Part shown: one piece after another, positions 23,340 to 32,728 of the stretch
Layout: the number at the start of each line of letters is the position of its first letter
Numbering within the stretch: the stretch's first letter is position 1
Assembly: GCF_002865645.1 (NCBI RefSeq)
Contig: NW_020194631.1
Span: forward strand, 310,001-374,000
DNA length: 64,000 nucleotides
Source: Hyaloscypha bicolor E
Taxonomy: Eukaryota > Ascomycota > Leotiomycetes > Helotiales > Hyaloscyphaceae
Direction of reading: 5' to 3'
Notes under the pieces: model-generated
What the model saw: the letters and a program-made list of their open reading frames with translations, nothing else
What the model was told of the DNA's origin: nothing
The model's database searches: none
Made by a program: the position numbers and the translations under genes

Positions 23340-24324
23340 CTTGGCGTCGTTCAATGTTCAGGTGTCTTCTGGAACACTGATGATATCCTCCAAGTTGGAT
23401 GCTCAGATGTTGTTTGCAACACTGTGAATTTTATTCCAGTTGGATTCTCTGGGTTTTGGGAATTTATAGGTGTGATTAAACTTGGTTCCCAAAGTTTCGG
23501 TTCCAATTTCGGAAGTTCATTCCTACCTCGCGGCAGCCCTAAGAGGTGCCTTCTCGCACACTTTTCGGGAACGCTACACTTAGCTCTAGGTCTAGGTCGA
23601 CGGAGGCAGCTAACTCATATATGCCGTCTCTCTAGACTCTGATTCTATAATGGTCTAGGCCAACCATTTTTCATGGAAATCCCTCGAGCGATTCCAATGC
23701 AATGACATTTCCTTGAATGCTTTCAAATGCAGCACTCAACAGTTTCTTAAATGCAAGAGACTAATATGAGGTGGTGCCGAGAAAAGTCTACCTATCTGGA
23801 GATTGAAATTCATATTCTCTGATATGATTCTTGATACGGAGGAGCTTCAATTCTCTTCATCGTCCTCTCTTGAAGTCGAGATGGTTGCGAGAACATGGTT
23901 GCCGATCTCTCGAAAAGGGGTGTTGTCTCATAAATTGTGACAGGCAAACTCGAGTGTTGTCGTGTGACCACGAGTGACTCACAAGCTGACGGCGTTAGAA
24001 GAGATGCATGATCTAAGTAGTCGTTAACAACTCATCCTTGTGAGTCACCTCCAGTGGAAAAGGAGACGCTCACAGCAGGTGACTACCTCGCTTAGTTACA
24101 TATCATGTCGCAGAGATGCAGGAGATGTTCCATCTCATCTCACAGCTGCCTATCTAAACAGCTAGCTATTGTCGTTCGCATATATCACTAGCTAGTTTTA
24201 CTTAACTTAGGTGCAGTGCACATTGTCATGGAAAGGACGAAATGCTGCTCTCGGCCACAGGTGTCTGGGAAAACTTGGAGGACAGGGCCACCCAGGGCTA
24301 AGATAAGACGCCGGTTGCATTTCC
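23340..24324. other. intergenic, about 1 kb
   Basis: No gene recognised. It contains a perfect 12-base inverted repeat (23974-23985 and 24037-24048), each arm holding a TGACTCA motif. Confidence 0.55.
23974..24048. promoter_or_regulatory. inverted pair of TGACTCA motifs
   Basis: GTGACTCACAAG (23974-23985) and its exact complement CTTGTGAGTCAC (24037-24048) lie 51 bases apart. TGACTCA is the binding site of Gcn4/AP-1 type bZIP factors. The arms could also be the ends of a small decayed element. Confidence 0.35.
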
Positions 24325-24612
24325 ATGTCAGAAAAAACCCAAGATATGATTCTAGTGATTCTTAGAGCCCCTATCATACATTTCTTCATCAAATCTAGTC
24401 TTCGGACTCGTCCAGTGAGACCAAGGGCATCTTCGTCGCTTTCCACCCCAGACGCCAGCTTCCAATCAGTCAACAAACTCCCAATCGAGCTCCGTCTCGA
24501 GATCCGGAAACTAACAACCGAAGACCGTCATCTTGTTCCCATCTGCAGCTCGAAGGACTCGTGGGCTTCCACTCCCCTGCTCCTATCCCGGCTGCCCTCA
24601 CGTCTGTTCTGA
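24325..24612 (+). pseudogene. possible 2EXR-domain gene fragment
   Basis: A 95-residue frame contains VNKLPIELRLEIRKLTTED, which resembles the opening of the fungal 2EXR domain (F..LP.ELR..IW.L). The aromatic position and the Trp are replaced, and the domain stops after about 40 residues. No continuation was found downstream, where another gene occupies the opposite strand. The start codon and promoter are unsupported. A fragment is more likely than a functional gene. Confidence 0.35.
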
Positions 24613-24749
24613 ATCACGCGAGGGAGTGAAATGAGAGGATCCAAGCTTTGTTTGATAAACGAATGAATACTCTTTCCAGATTCGTAGAAGTTTCTATCAC
24701 AGTGCCTCGGCCGAAATTCATAAATACAAGAAACACGGAGTTCGGCTTC

Positions 24750-25215
24750 CTATAACCACAGAGCACACTCCTGAGCCGAAAAGCCAGTTTTCTTGTCAAT
24801 GAAGCCTGCGTTGCAAATCTCGCTCTTCCACGGCTTTTCGTTGCCGCATTGGCATGGCTAAAAGCAAAGCTACCATCACAGCAGAGCTTTCAAGTTCCAG
24901 GTCACTCAAAGAAAAGGGAAAGTTGAGGAGCATATAAGCAGAGAATCAAGAGTACTTACAACAGTTGGATCAATGCTGGTGCCAAAGTTTGGACCTGTGC
25001 AATACTTCTATGTATCGCTAGTCCCCAGCTTCGGAGAGGAGCTGGGTGGGAAGATTTACCTGAGCACAACCGCCAATACCACAGAAAAAGTTGATCGGGC
25101 CATCGCAGGTACAACCAGGCGTTTCTACGTGGATCGGGCATTCAGGCCATCCTGATGCAAAAGTACCGATGGCCAGGAGGGTAGCAGCCACAACTGTTGT
25201 TATGAAAAGCGTTAT
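24750..25215 (-). pseudogene. small 10-cysteine secreted protein, start codon lost
   Basis: Three exons join in frame: 25060-25215, 24960-25007 and 24750-24857. Introns are 52 and 102 bases with clean GT..AG sites. The product would be about 103 residues with a hydrophobic N-terminus (TLFITTVVAATLLAIGTFA) typical of a signal peptide. Ten cysteines follow (ECPI, GCTCDG, FFCGIGGC, KYCTG, PCQCGN, SEIC, QEC). This is the profile of small secreted cysteine-rich proteins, a group that includes effector candidates, though I do not recognise this one. A TATAAAAG box lies about 85 bases upstream at 25297-25304. At the expected start the codon is ATA, in the context ACAAACATAACG, and there is no in-frame ATG anywhere. 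The rest is intact, so the gene was lost recently, has an allele with ATG, or uses a non-AUG start. Confidence 0.65.
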
Positions 25216-25296
25216 GTTTGTAGTTTTGATGTGAGATTAGAGGCTTGAGGTAGAATAACGTGGCGGAGTAACGAATTCAACTGGATGCAATGGTGG

Positions 25297-25304
25297 CTTT
25301 TATA
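25297..25304 (-). promoter_or_regulatory. TATA box of cysteine-rich secreted protein gene
   Basis: TATAAAAG on the minus strand, about 85 bases upstream of the position where translation of the 10-cysteine protein should start. The spacing fits a short 5' leader. Confidence 0.5.
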
Positions 25305-26437
25305 CTTTCCTCGAAGGTGCTTGTCCTTTCTCCCAGTAGTGGTAATGTATTGCTAAGACTCCGTATCAATGACTGCATCATAACTAAGTGACGGAGGCAT
25401 CAAGGAATCTGAAGAAGGGAAGCTCTGCCTCGGACCTTTGGCCAATGCGGACATACTCGTAACTTTCGAAAAGGTGCGATATTTCCTGAAACATTGTTTC
25501 GAATATTCATTCCAAGTTTCTACGAACCAATATCTGTACTCAAGGACAGGCCTGGTTGTAGCCTGAATCTTGTAGGATGCGAAAGCCCAGCGACTTGGGG
25601 TATTTGAATTTTGCCAATAAGCGCACCCGGAATTTACAAGGCGAAGTGGAGTTGCAGAGCCTTGCTCAGAGGATGAAAGTATTGCCGTATATCATGACTA
25701 AGGGAATTAAATCTGATGGCAAGGCTATTGTTGGATCGTTTATGGTTGGTGATGTAAAACTCACGTGAGTAAAGAAAATGGAAGATAAAAGGAAAGCCGA
25801 GTAGGGTCCTGTTCTCATTGTCCGAATTGATTTATGGAGAAGGCACAGGTTAATAATCACTCAGATTTATAAACCACTTATTTGCCCAAATCCACTGCTT
25901 TAGGTACCTTAGGCACTGACCTCAAAATAAGCACGAAAATGAAGAAAAAGCTCTTGGCGTCACGTTATGAGGCTTGTGCGGCACGCCTCGGACTTGGAGA
26001 TCAGCTTGATTCCGGTACCTTGTGCCGTGTTATTGCAGATTTGAAACACCCAATGGGGCTGAGATCCTTCCAAAGCACCTGAAGAGTTTTGGGAGGCACA
26101 TTTGGATACTCATCCAATGTAGAAGCCTGGAGCGCAGCTTGAATGAAGGAGGTTTCTTGATTGGTAAAATAGCCGTAAATGGTCTTGAGGTATCTCTGGC
26201 TCCAATTGTGCAAAAATGAACAAGCAGCTTCGAGGATAATGGTCTCTTGGAAGAGGATTGGGCTGGTGACACGTGGCTCTTTAAAAATAGGCATTCAACC
26301 CCAAAGTCAGCACCAAGAGACATTAATACTCTCTCAAAATCTGAAAGAAAACAACCCAAAATCTCACTATGAAGCCACATTTATAATCGCTACCCTGCCC
26401 AATATTCTCACCTCCGCACCTAACGCAGCTCGCACAA
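25305..26437. other. intergenic, about 1.1 kb
   Basis: Overlapping short frames on both strands (for example 25577-25768 and 25882-26082) lack motifs. This is presumably the promoter region of the FSH1-type hydrolase. Nothing else recognised. Confidence 0.5.
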
Positions 26438-27112
26438 ATGGCCCAACAACCGGGCTTCGCAAACGCGAACACCCCCACCTCTCTCCCCTCAATCCTCTGC
26501 CTTCACGGTGCTGGAACCAACTCCGCAATCTTCAACGTCCAAACGATCCGCCTACAGCGCGCTCTTTCATCCAAATTCAACTTCATCTTCCTAGACGCAC
26601 CATTTCCAGGTCCACCCGGCCCAGGCGTCCTCCCTGTGTTCGACAGCTGTGAGCCTTTCCTCCGCTGGACAAGATCACCAGGTGACAGCAATCTTCCCGA
26701 GGAAACGAAGACTCTGATTTCTACTTTGTGTAAAGAGACGGAATTCGTTGGTGTTTTAGGATTCTCACAGGGGGCGAAACTGGCGGCGGGATTGCTGCTT
26801 GAGCAGCAGGTTAGAGGTAGGAAAGGGTTCCGCTTCGGGGTCCTCTTGATGGCTGTGTCTCCACCGTTGGTGTCGGGTTTGAGTGATGAGCAAAGGGCAA
26901 CGAAGATCGCAGTTCCTAGTGTTGTGGTTCTGGGGAAGGAGGATCCGTGGCGGGATGAGGGGAGAAGGTTGTATGATGAGTTTTGGGAGAAGGGTAAGGC
27001 GAACTTGCTGGAGTTGGAGGTTGGACATCGTCTCCCGGATTTGGAGGCTGAAAATAAGATGGTTGTTGATGAGATTTTGAGGCTCTATAGGGAAACGGGA
27101 GAGGGAACGTAA
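26438..27112 (+). CDS. FSH1-family serine hydrolase
   Basis: Intronless alpha/beta hydrolase of 224 residues in the FSH1 family, which includes yeast Fsh1-3 and pathway thioesterases such as LovG. The oxyanion segment LCLHGAGTNSAIF (residues about 20-32), the nucleophile elbow GFSQGA with Ser110, the acid Asp169 in GKEDPW and the base His197 in VGHRLP form a complete triad. Length is normal for the family and no signal peptide is present, so it should be cytosolic. Members in biosynthetic clusters release polyketide chains. No polyketide synthase is visible nearby, so the substrate is open. Neighbours are a luciferase-domain protein and a broken methyltransferase. Confidence 0.88.
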   Translation: MAQQPGFANANTPTSLPSILCLHGAGTNSAIFNVQTIRLQRALSSKFNFIFLDAPFPGPPGPGVLPVFDSCEPFLRWTRSPGDSNLPEETKTLISTLCKETEFVGVLGFSQGAKLAAGLLLEQQVRGRKGFRFGVLLMAVSPPLVSGLSDEQRATKIAVPSVVVLGKEDPWRDEGRRLYDEFWEKGKANLLELEVGHRLPDLEAENKMVVDEILRLYRETGEGT

Positions 27113-27450
27113 AGAAGTTTGCGTAATTGAGTGAGGATGAATTTGGGAAGAGACAGCATGCAGATAGAGTAACGGGATAACCACTTCAGGGCGTTGAGAT
27201 CTGGTAGTTCTAGATAGATTGTGGGTCGCACTGCATTTCCGGGGGGGGGGGTGTATGTTATTAGATTCAGGGATTTGAGACAGTCGATTGAAAACATATT
27301 GAACCCGGTTTCACATCGTACAGAAAGACAGCAGAGCGTCGTCTCGAAGCAAAAAGATTATCTGTTGTATGAAGCTCAAAATTTTGCCGAGGCGGGCATC
27401 GCTCTCTTCATCCATCTGATCCCAGACTACATCACCGTGAGCTTCTTTCC
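27113..27450. other. intergenic between convergent genes
   Basis: Short 3' regions with a run of eleven G at about 27241-27251. No gene seen. Confidence 0.6.
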
Positions 27451-28187
27451 TCAAGATATATTCTCCTGGGCTCCTGTCATAAATAAAATCGCAGCAGTCA
27501 CAATGCTCTTTACTACCTCAAGTTCATCTTTCGTCCTCGGGGTATAGATGATCAAATACTCATGAGGTACAAAAACTCCCGCCAAGGTCATCCTCTCGCC
27601 CCATTTCTTCGCGATAACCTCTTTACAATCCATCGGACTTAAGCACATGTGCATAGAATACTCTCCACTCCCAACACCAGCATGAACGTGAGCAATTTCC
27701 CTCTTCGTTTTCCCACAAATGGAGTGAGGAGTGGTGATGTGATCAGCGACTAATAGAGCTTCTCCAGACTTTTCTAGAACGGAAGTTCTCATTACGACAT
27801 GAGCCGAATGCTTGGCCGCTATCTCTTCAACTGCCATTAATAGGAGCTGTTCGCAAACGTCAGATGACGAATTTTGGAAGACGACGAGGGAGTTACCTGG
27901 TGCATGTCATCTCCAGTCAATTGAGAAATCTGCCGATGAGGGGCCATGAATTTGATTATCTCTGGCCGCGGACCCTCCCTTTCAGACAGGCTTCCAGGGA
28001 GAAAGCTCTTGGTGCCATTCTTTCCACATTTGGCGATTTCTTTGGGGTCATCGTATGGGAGTATTGTAAATGGATCTGCTCTAAACGGACCGAGAGAGTG
28101 TTGGAGGAGATAGCCAAATATGTTCTGAGGTAAGGCTGTGTCTGCCACTTTGAGCCAGTCTCGATAATTTGAAAAGAAGTTGCTCAT
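27451..28187 (-). CDS. luciferase-like domain protein
   Basis: Protein of 228 residues in two exons (27897-28187 and 27451-27846) with a 50-base phase-0 intron. The C-terminal half matches the small 'luciferase domain' family (PF17648 type): REIAHVHAGVGSGEYSMHMC, LSPMDCKEVIAKKWGERMTLAG and VPHEYLIIYTPRTKDELEVV. Despite the name, most fungal members have no shown light emission and their biochemical role is unknown. No signal peptide is evident. The ATG at 28187 was chosen because the frame upstream offers only TTG. Confidence 0.78.
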
Positions 28188-28479
28188 GTTGAGAGCGGCC
28201 GGCAACGCGTGGTCTCAGCTTCGTGACTTCGTCAGCGGCGGGATGGCGCGGAAATGAGGCACTTCACACCATATTCAAAGATAAATATTAAATTAACTCT
28301 AATACGGTGGAGAGAAAGGTATGATAAGCAACGCAAACAATTTTGCTGTCTGGAGGTTCGTGGAGGTTGATGTCGTGGCTTCGTAGTGCGGCTGAAGCTG
28401 ACTCTCCCCCTTGTTACGCCCTGCAGCCAATCAGAGACAATTGCTCATTTCCCAAGTAAGACGCTACCAACTGCCAATT
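28188..28479. other. intergenic
   Basis: Promoter of the luciferase-domain gene and 3' side of the broken methyltransferase. A CCAAT box lies at about 28427. No gene seen. Confidence 0.5.
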
Positions 28480-29454
28480 TCATGTGCCAGCCTTCTGCAG
28501 GACAAGTTTTGAAGCTTTCATCAAAAGAAAAGGCGGACGAATTCGAGACTTTTCCCACCCAGGGTTTGCAGGCATCTCTTCCTCACTCGGCGCCCACTCA
28601 TCGATCGCAGAAAGCGTGAATCCTGCTTCAATGAGGATGTTGATGTAGGTTGCGAGTGTACGATGTTGCTTTATAACACCATCGACTAGCCAATTCGTGA
28701 GTCTTTCCTGTTGAAAGAGCACAAAGGATCGAGTATCACGTGTTTTCATGTGACCTGGCCGCAAGCAGACAGTTTCTATGTCCTAAGGCCGCAAACGGAA
28801 GTATAAAGAACTCTGTAACTCTTTATCTTCCTCAATCTCTTTACCATACGATGTCTATAGAAGACTCGTATATTCCTCTCTAGTTTTAGATCTTTAGTGA
28901 ATACATATCAGTTAAAACAACATTTCCCCTTCATCGAGGTATTTGTCCAAAGGCCATACAGTATGGCCTTCCGAATCCTCAATGAAGTTTGGATTCCGGG
29001 GCGCAGTCCACAGCGGATGCTCCACAGAGAACACGAAGGTCCCTCCAGCCACGAGAGTTTGATAGACTTGAGCTACCAGTCGTGGAAGATCCTTCAGATA
29101 GTGGAAGGTGAGAGAACTGAAGGCAACGTCGTACGTGTTTGGCGGTAGTTCAAGGCTGTCCAGATCGGCACGAAGATATGTTATTCTTTCATCTGCTGGG
29201 AACTTTCGTGCCTTTGCGAGCATATTTTCTGAGAGATCAACGCCCCGGACTTGCACAGCACCTTTCTCTCGGGCCCATCTGCACACCCATCCAAATCCAC
29301 AGCCCAAGTCGAGGAACTTCGCCCCAGTGAGGCTTGCTGGCAGCATGGATCGCAGAGCAGGCCATTCTGGTGCCCCATCAAGGCCTATGACCTGGCGTGG
29401 TAGTTGGATATATTCCTTGAAGAACTCCTCGCTGTCGTATATATTTTGGGCCAT
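28480..29454 (-). pseudogene. SAM-dependent methyltransferase split by a solo LTR
   Basis: Class I methyltransferase gene interrupted by a 214-base LTR. The 5' part (28923-29454) carries motif I LDLGCGFGW, the acidic residue after beta-2 in VRGVDLSENML, a post-motif region YLRADLDSLELP and FSVEHPLW. It then runs into the LTR and stops after WPLDKYLDEGE plus three foreign residues. The 3' part (28480-28703) resumes in the same reading frame with LTNWLVDGVIKQHRTLATY, GFTLSAIDEWAPSEEE and PPFLLMKASK. If the LTR and one copy of the target duplication are ignored, the two parts form one frame of about 251 residues, normal for this family. The truncated product would lack the last quarter of the fold. 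The original substrate is unknown. The separation shares its promoter region with threonine synthase. Confidence 0.88.
28704..28927 (+). mobile_element. solo LTR (copia-type ends) with 5-base target duplication
   Basis: The element proper is 28709-28922 (214 bases). It starts TGTTG and ends CAACA, the short inverted repeat of LTRs. The 5-base direct repeat TTTCC flanks it at 28704-28708 and 28923-28927. A TATA motif (GTATAAAG at 28801) and a pyrimidine-rich stretch after it fit an LTR promoter read on the plus strand. No primer-binding site, polypurine tract or polymerase is present, so this is a solo LTR left by recombination. TGTTG..CAACA ends with 5-base duplications are most common in Ty1/copia elements, but gypsy cannot be excluded. 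Confidence 0.88.
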
Positions 29455-29785
29455 TGTAGGTGCTTGACGTGGGATATCAACTGCTCAAGAATTCGGAGAT
29501 GTATGTCCATATATTTGGCTCAAATTTACTCTGAAAGGTAAGTTCTCCCCGCACAAGACCTCCCAAATTCCACTGGCTTTCAATATATCACGCAATATCT
29601 TCTCTCTGATGTTCTCTCATGGGCAAATTGACCCTTTCCACGTGATCTGAGTCATTCGGTGATTGGGCCTTTACGTCGCCGGAACCGAGCTCACCGCCCG
29701 ATGCCGGGGATGAATTTTTTGAAGCTCGAACAACTCGTAGATAGTCGACTCACTCGCTCACTCCTCCAAGAACAATCCGACCAAA
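29455..29785. other. divergent promoter, methyltransferase / threonine synthase
   Basis: About 330 bases between two start codons facing apart. It holds a CACGTG E-box at 29639-29644 and a Gcn4-type site at 29648-29654. No gene. Confidence 0.65.
29648..29654 (+). promoter_or_regulatory. Gcn4/CPC1-type site TGAGTCA
   Basis: Perfect TGAGTCA 131 bases upstream of the threonine synthase start. Fungal amino-acid biosynthesis genes are commonly activated through this heptamer by Gcn4/CPC1 in general (cross-pathway) amino-acid control. Function here is inferred from position and target. Confidence 0.55.
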
Positions 29786-31623
29786 ATGGCAGACTCCAAG
29801 ACTCCCGTTGGTTTGGCTGTGCCAACGAGGAAACCAGCACCTGCTGGAGATGCTGAGGAACCCAAAGACACGACTCACACCCCTTCCCAGAGGTACCTGT
29901 CGACGAGGGGAGGATCATATGGTGTATGAATTCCCAAGTCAAGCAATTGGACAAAGCGCGGTGCTAATTGGCTTCAGCTTTCGTTCGAAGAAGTTGTATT
30001 GAAAGGCCTTGCTTCTGATGGCGGACTTTTTATTCCAGAAGAAGTCCCCTCATTACCCCGCGATTGGGAGTCAAACTGGCAAAATCTCTCCTTCTCCGAC
30101 CTTGCCTTCGAAATCCTCTCCCTTTACATCTCGCCCTCCGAAATACCTCCCCAAGATCTAAAAGAGATCATTGATCGAAGTTATTCCACCTTTCGCGCAC
30201 CAGAAACTACCCCACTTGTCACTCTAAACGAAAAGGACAACCTATACCTGCTCGAGCTATTCCACGGTCCTACATTTGCATTCAAAGATATCGCCTTACA
30301 ATTTCTTGGGAACCTCTTCGAATACTTCCTCGTCAGGCGCAACAAGGGCAAGACTGGAAGGGATAGACATCATCTTACAGTTGTCGGCGCAACCAGTGGT
30401 GACACCGGATCTGCTGCGATTTACGGTCTGCGCGGGAAAAAAGACATTTCGGTCTTCATTTTACATCCCCAAGGACGAGTCAGTCCAATTCAAGAGGCTC
30501 AGATGACAACAGTTTTGGATGCCAATGTCCACAATTTGGCTGTTGAGGGAACTTTTGACGATTGTCAGGTGGGTTATGTCAAATTTTTGGTCAAGCAATA
30601 CTGAATCTTGACTAGGATATTGTAAAAGCCCTCTTCGCGGATCCCAAGATCAACGAGACTCTAAAGCTTGGAGCTGTTAATTCCATAAATTGGGCTCGAA
30701 TCTTGGCACAAACTACCTACTACTTCCACGCATACTTCACACTCACGAAATCCCCAGCATACAAAGCAGACCACAAGGTAAGATTCGTCGTGCCAACTGG
30801 GAACTTTGGCGATATTCTAGCTGGATATTTTGCAAAGCGGATGGGACTTCCTTCAGAAAAGTTGGTGGTAGCCACAAATGAGAATGATATCCTTGATCGA
30901 TTCTGGAAGACCGGAAATTACGTGAAGAAGGCAGTCCATGGCGCAGCCGCTGAGGGAGGAATCCCCGCTGATGGAGCAAAAGCTCATGAAGACGGTGTGA
31001 AGGAGACCTTGAGTCCAGCAATGGATATCCTTGTCTCCAGCAACTTCGAGAGACTACTGTGGTTCTTGGCTTGCGAATTTGCCGCCGAAGCAGGAATGGA
31101 CGATGAATGGAACAAGAAACAGGCTGGCCAAGAAGTCGATGCCTGGTTAAAGCAACTGAAGACGAAGGGCGGATTTGAAGTCCACGCAGATATGTTGAAA
31201 TTTGCAAAGAGAGACTTTGAGAGTGAGAGGATCAGCGACGTCCAAACGCTTGAGACGATCAAGAAATTCTACTCCTCTCTCTCTACCAATGACGTCACAA
31301 ATGGCAGTGCCTCTAAAGGAGGGTACATACTAGATCCTCACTCTGCAATTGGCGTTGCTGCATCATTGCGATCCATCCAGAGAACACCGGGTGTCCATCA
31401 CATTTCTCTTGCCACAGCACATCCAGCGAAGTTCGCGAATGCGGTTGACCTGGCGTTGAAAGACGAGGAAGGCTTTAGTTTCAGCACGGTTCTTCCTGAA
31501 GAGTTCGTTGGCCTCGAGCAGAAAGAGAGGCGAGTGACTGCTGTCCCCCGGGGAGCTGGATGGGAAGGTGTGAGAAAGATCGTTGAAGATGAGGTCGAAG
31601 CCGAGTTGGAGGGGAGCAGATGA
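29786..31623 (+). CDS. THR4: threonine synthase
   Basis: Pyridoxal-phosphate enzyme for the last step of threonine synthesis, O-phosphohomoserine to threonine plus phosphate. The model has 578 residues in exons 29786-29923, 29978-30568 and 30616-31623, with GT..AG introns of 54 and 47 bases. The N-terminal part has YLSTRGGSYG and FEEVVLKGLASDGGLFIPE. The PLP lysine is about residue 149 in FHGPTFAFKDIALQ. Next come GATSGDTGSAAIYGLRGK and the phosphate-binding VPTGNFGDILAGYFAKRMGL. The C-terminal part has LDPHSAIGVAA and LATAHPAKF. It is longer than the yeast enzyme, as the N-terminus carries about 30 extra Pro/Thr/Lys-rich residues. Gcn4-type control is suggested by the upstream site. Fungi and plants, but not animals, make threonine this way. 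Confidence 0.95.
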
Positions 31624-32428
31624 TCATATTTACCTCTAAAAGCGTTAGCTTCGTTGAACATATTTATTCATAGATTTCTGCTGAATCGGCACGGAAACAG
31701 AAAAGGTCAGATGAAAGTGGGGCTTAAAGATGGGATCGCTCATAGACATTCCACATGTCAGAATAATGAAAATTTGATCTCACTTCACTTTGCCTCGGGA
31801 ATGCGAAAGTTTACTGTATGAAACACATTGATCTGGGATCATTCAAAAGAAGTTTGGAAGGGGGATGGTAACTTGTATATCACACGAGGGCATTTCAAAA
31901 CGAGAACAACCCTGACCAGACCTATCTTGCACCTAGTCCGTATGACACTCTGTAAATAATAAATTAGTGAGCATTGAGCGAACAGAGTCACAGCTGATCT
32001 TAACATTGTCCACTCTAATAGAAAGAAATTTCCACGAGGTTTTATTTAGATTAATGAGCATCATTTTCGAATTCTTTGACTATTTTTACTAAGTAGCTCA
32101 GGTGCAGTTTGCCTAGCTATTGCTACAAGTGATCAGGAGAAACCCAGAGCGAGCTTTTATAAATATAGGCTTCTCTTTTATTAAACGTACTTCTTTTATT
32201 TTACCACCGAAGGTCGATTTCATATTCACAGCCCTCGATCCCTCAAAATTTCAACTACAATCTCTACTTGAACCCCCTTATTTCTTCCAGCCAGCAACCT
32301 CACAGGTCAACTTCGACCAGAAAACTTATACTTCAAACGCTCCATTGAACATCGAGACTTCGCAACTTAAACAAGTGATCCTTCTCACTTTCATATCACG
32401 GTTTGATTTCCTATCCTTTGAAATAATC
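31624..32428. other. intergenic, about 0.8 kb
   Basis: 3' region of threonine synthase, then AT-rich sequence with TATAAATA at about 32158. No gene recognised. Confidence 0.55.
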
Positions 32429-32728
32429 ATGGTTTGGTATGCATCTCTTCCCCAAGTGATCGGCCAGCCTCTGAACTCATGCCAAAGCTACAAGTTAGGT
32501 GGCTATCTGTATGGCAATGACAGCAAATCATACAATGCTTTTGTCAACTTTGAGCTCATCCCCGGCACTCACTCACGTGTTCGCATGAAGATCAGAGCAA
32601 ACAGTGCAGGCAATGATTTTTCACCAAGTACTGGTCTTACCCAAGGACTCCCAGGCCGTGTCAAATGGCGCCCTGAGGTTCAGCAACGCTGGGGAGAGTA
32701 CTTTGACGGTGCAGGCAACTCAAGATGA
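32429..32728 (+). CDS. hypothetical small ORF
   Basis: A 99-residue frame starting at ATG 32429 (context AATAATCATGG). It has a moderate TATA element (TATAAATA, about 32158) upstream, though far away. It contains YKLGGYLYGNDSKSYNAFVN and RVRMKIRANSAG but no family I recognise. The overlapping frame 32604-32957 is longer at its 3' end, so an undetected intron may join the two. No signal peptide. Low confidence that it is a gene as drawn. Confidence 0.3.
   Translation: MVWYASLPQVIGQPLNSCQSYKLGGYLYGNDSKSYNAFVNFELIPGTHSRVRMKIRANSAGNDFSPSTGLTQGLPGRVKWRPEVQQRWGEYFDGAGNSR

Noticed and set aside
24620..24850. Plus-strand continuation of the 2EXR fragment
   Set aside because: The stretch is explained by exon 3 of the cysteine-rich protein on the opposite strand. 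The apparent matches were too weak.
25882..26294. Overlapping short frames upstream of the FSH1 hydrolase
   Set aside because: No motif, different phases on both strands, and located in the expected promoter.
28704..28927. Reading the methyltransferase interruption as an intron
   Set aside because: No GT donor fits the frame at the left edge, and the TGTTG..CAACA ends with TTTCC duplication fit an LTR insertion exactly.
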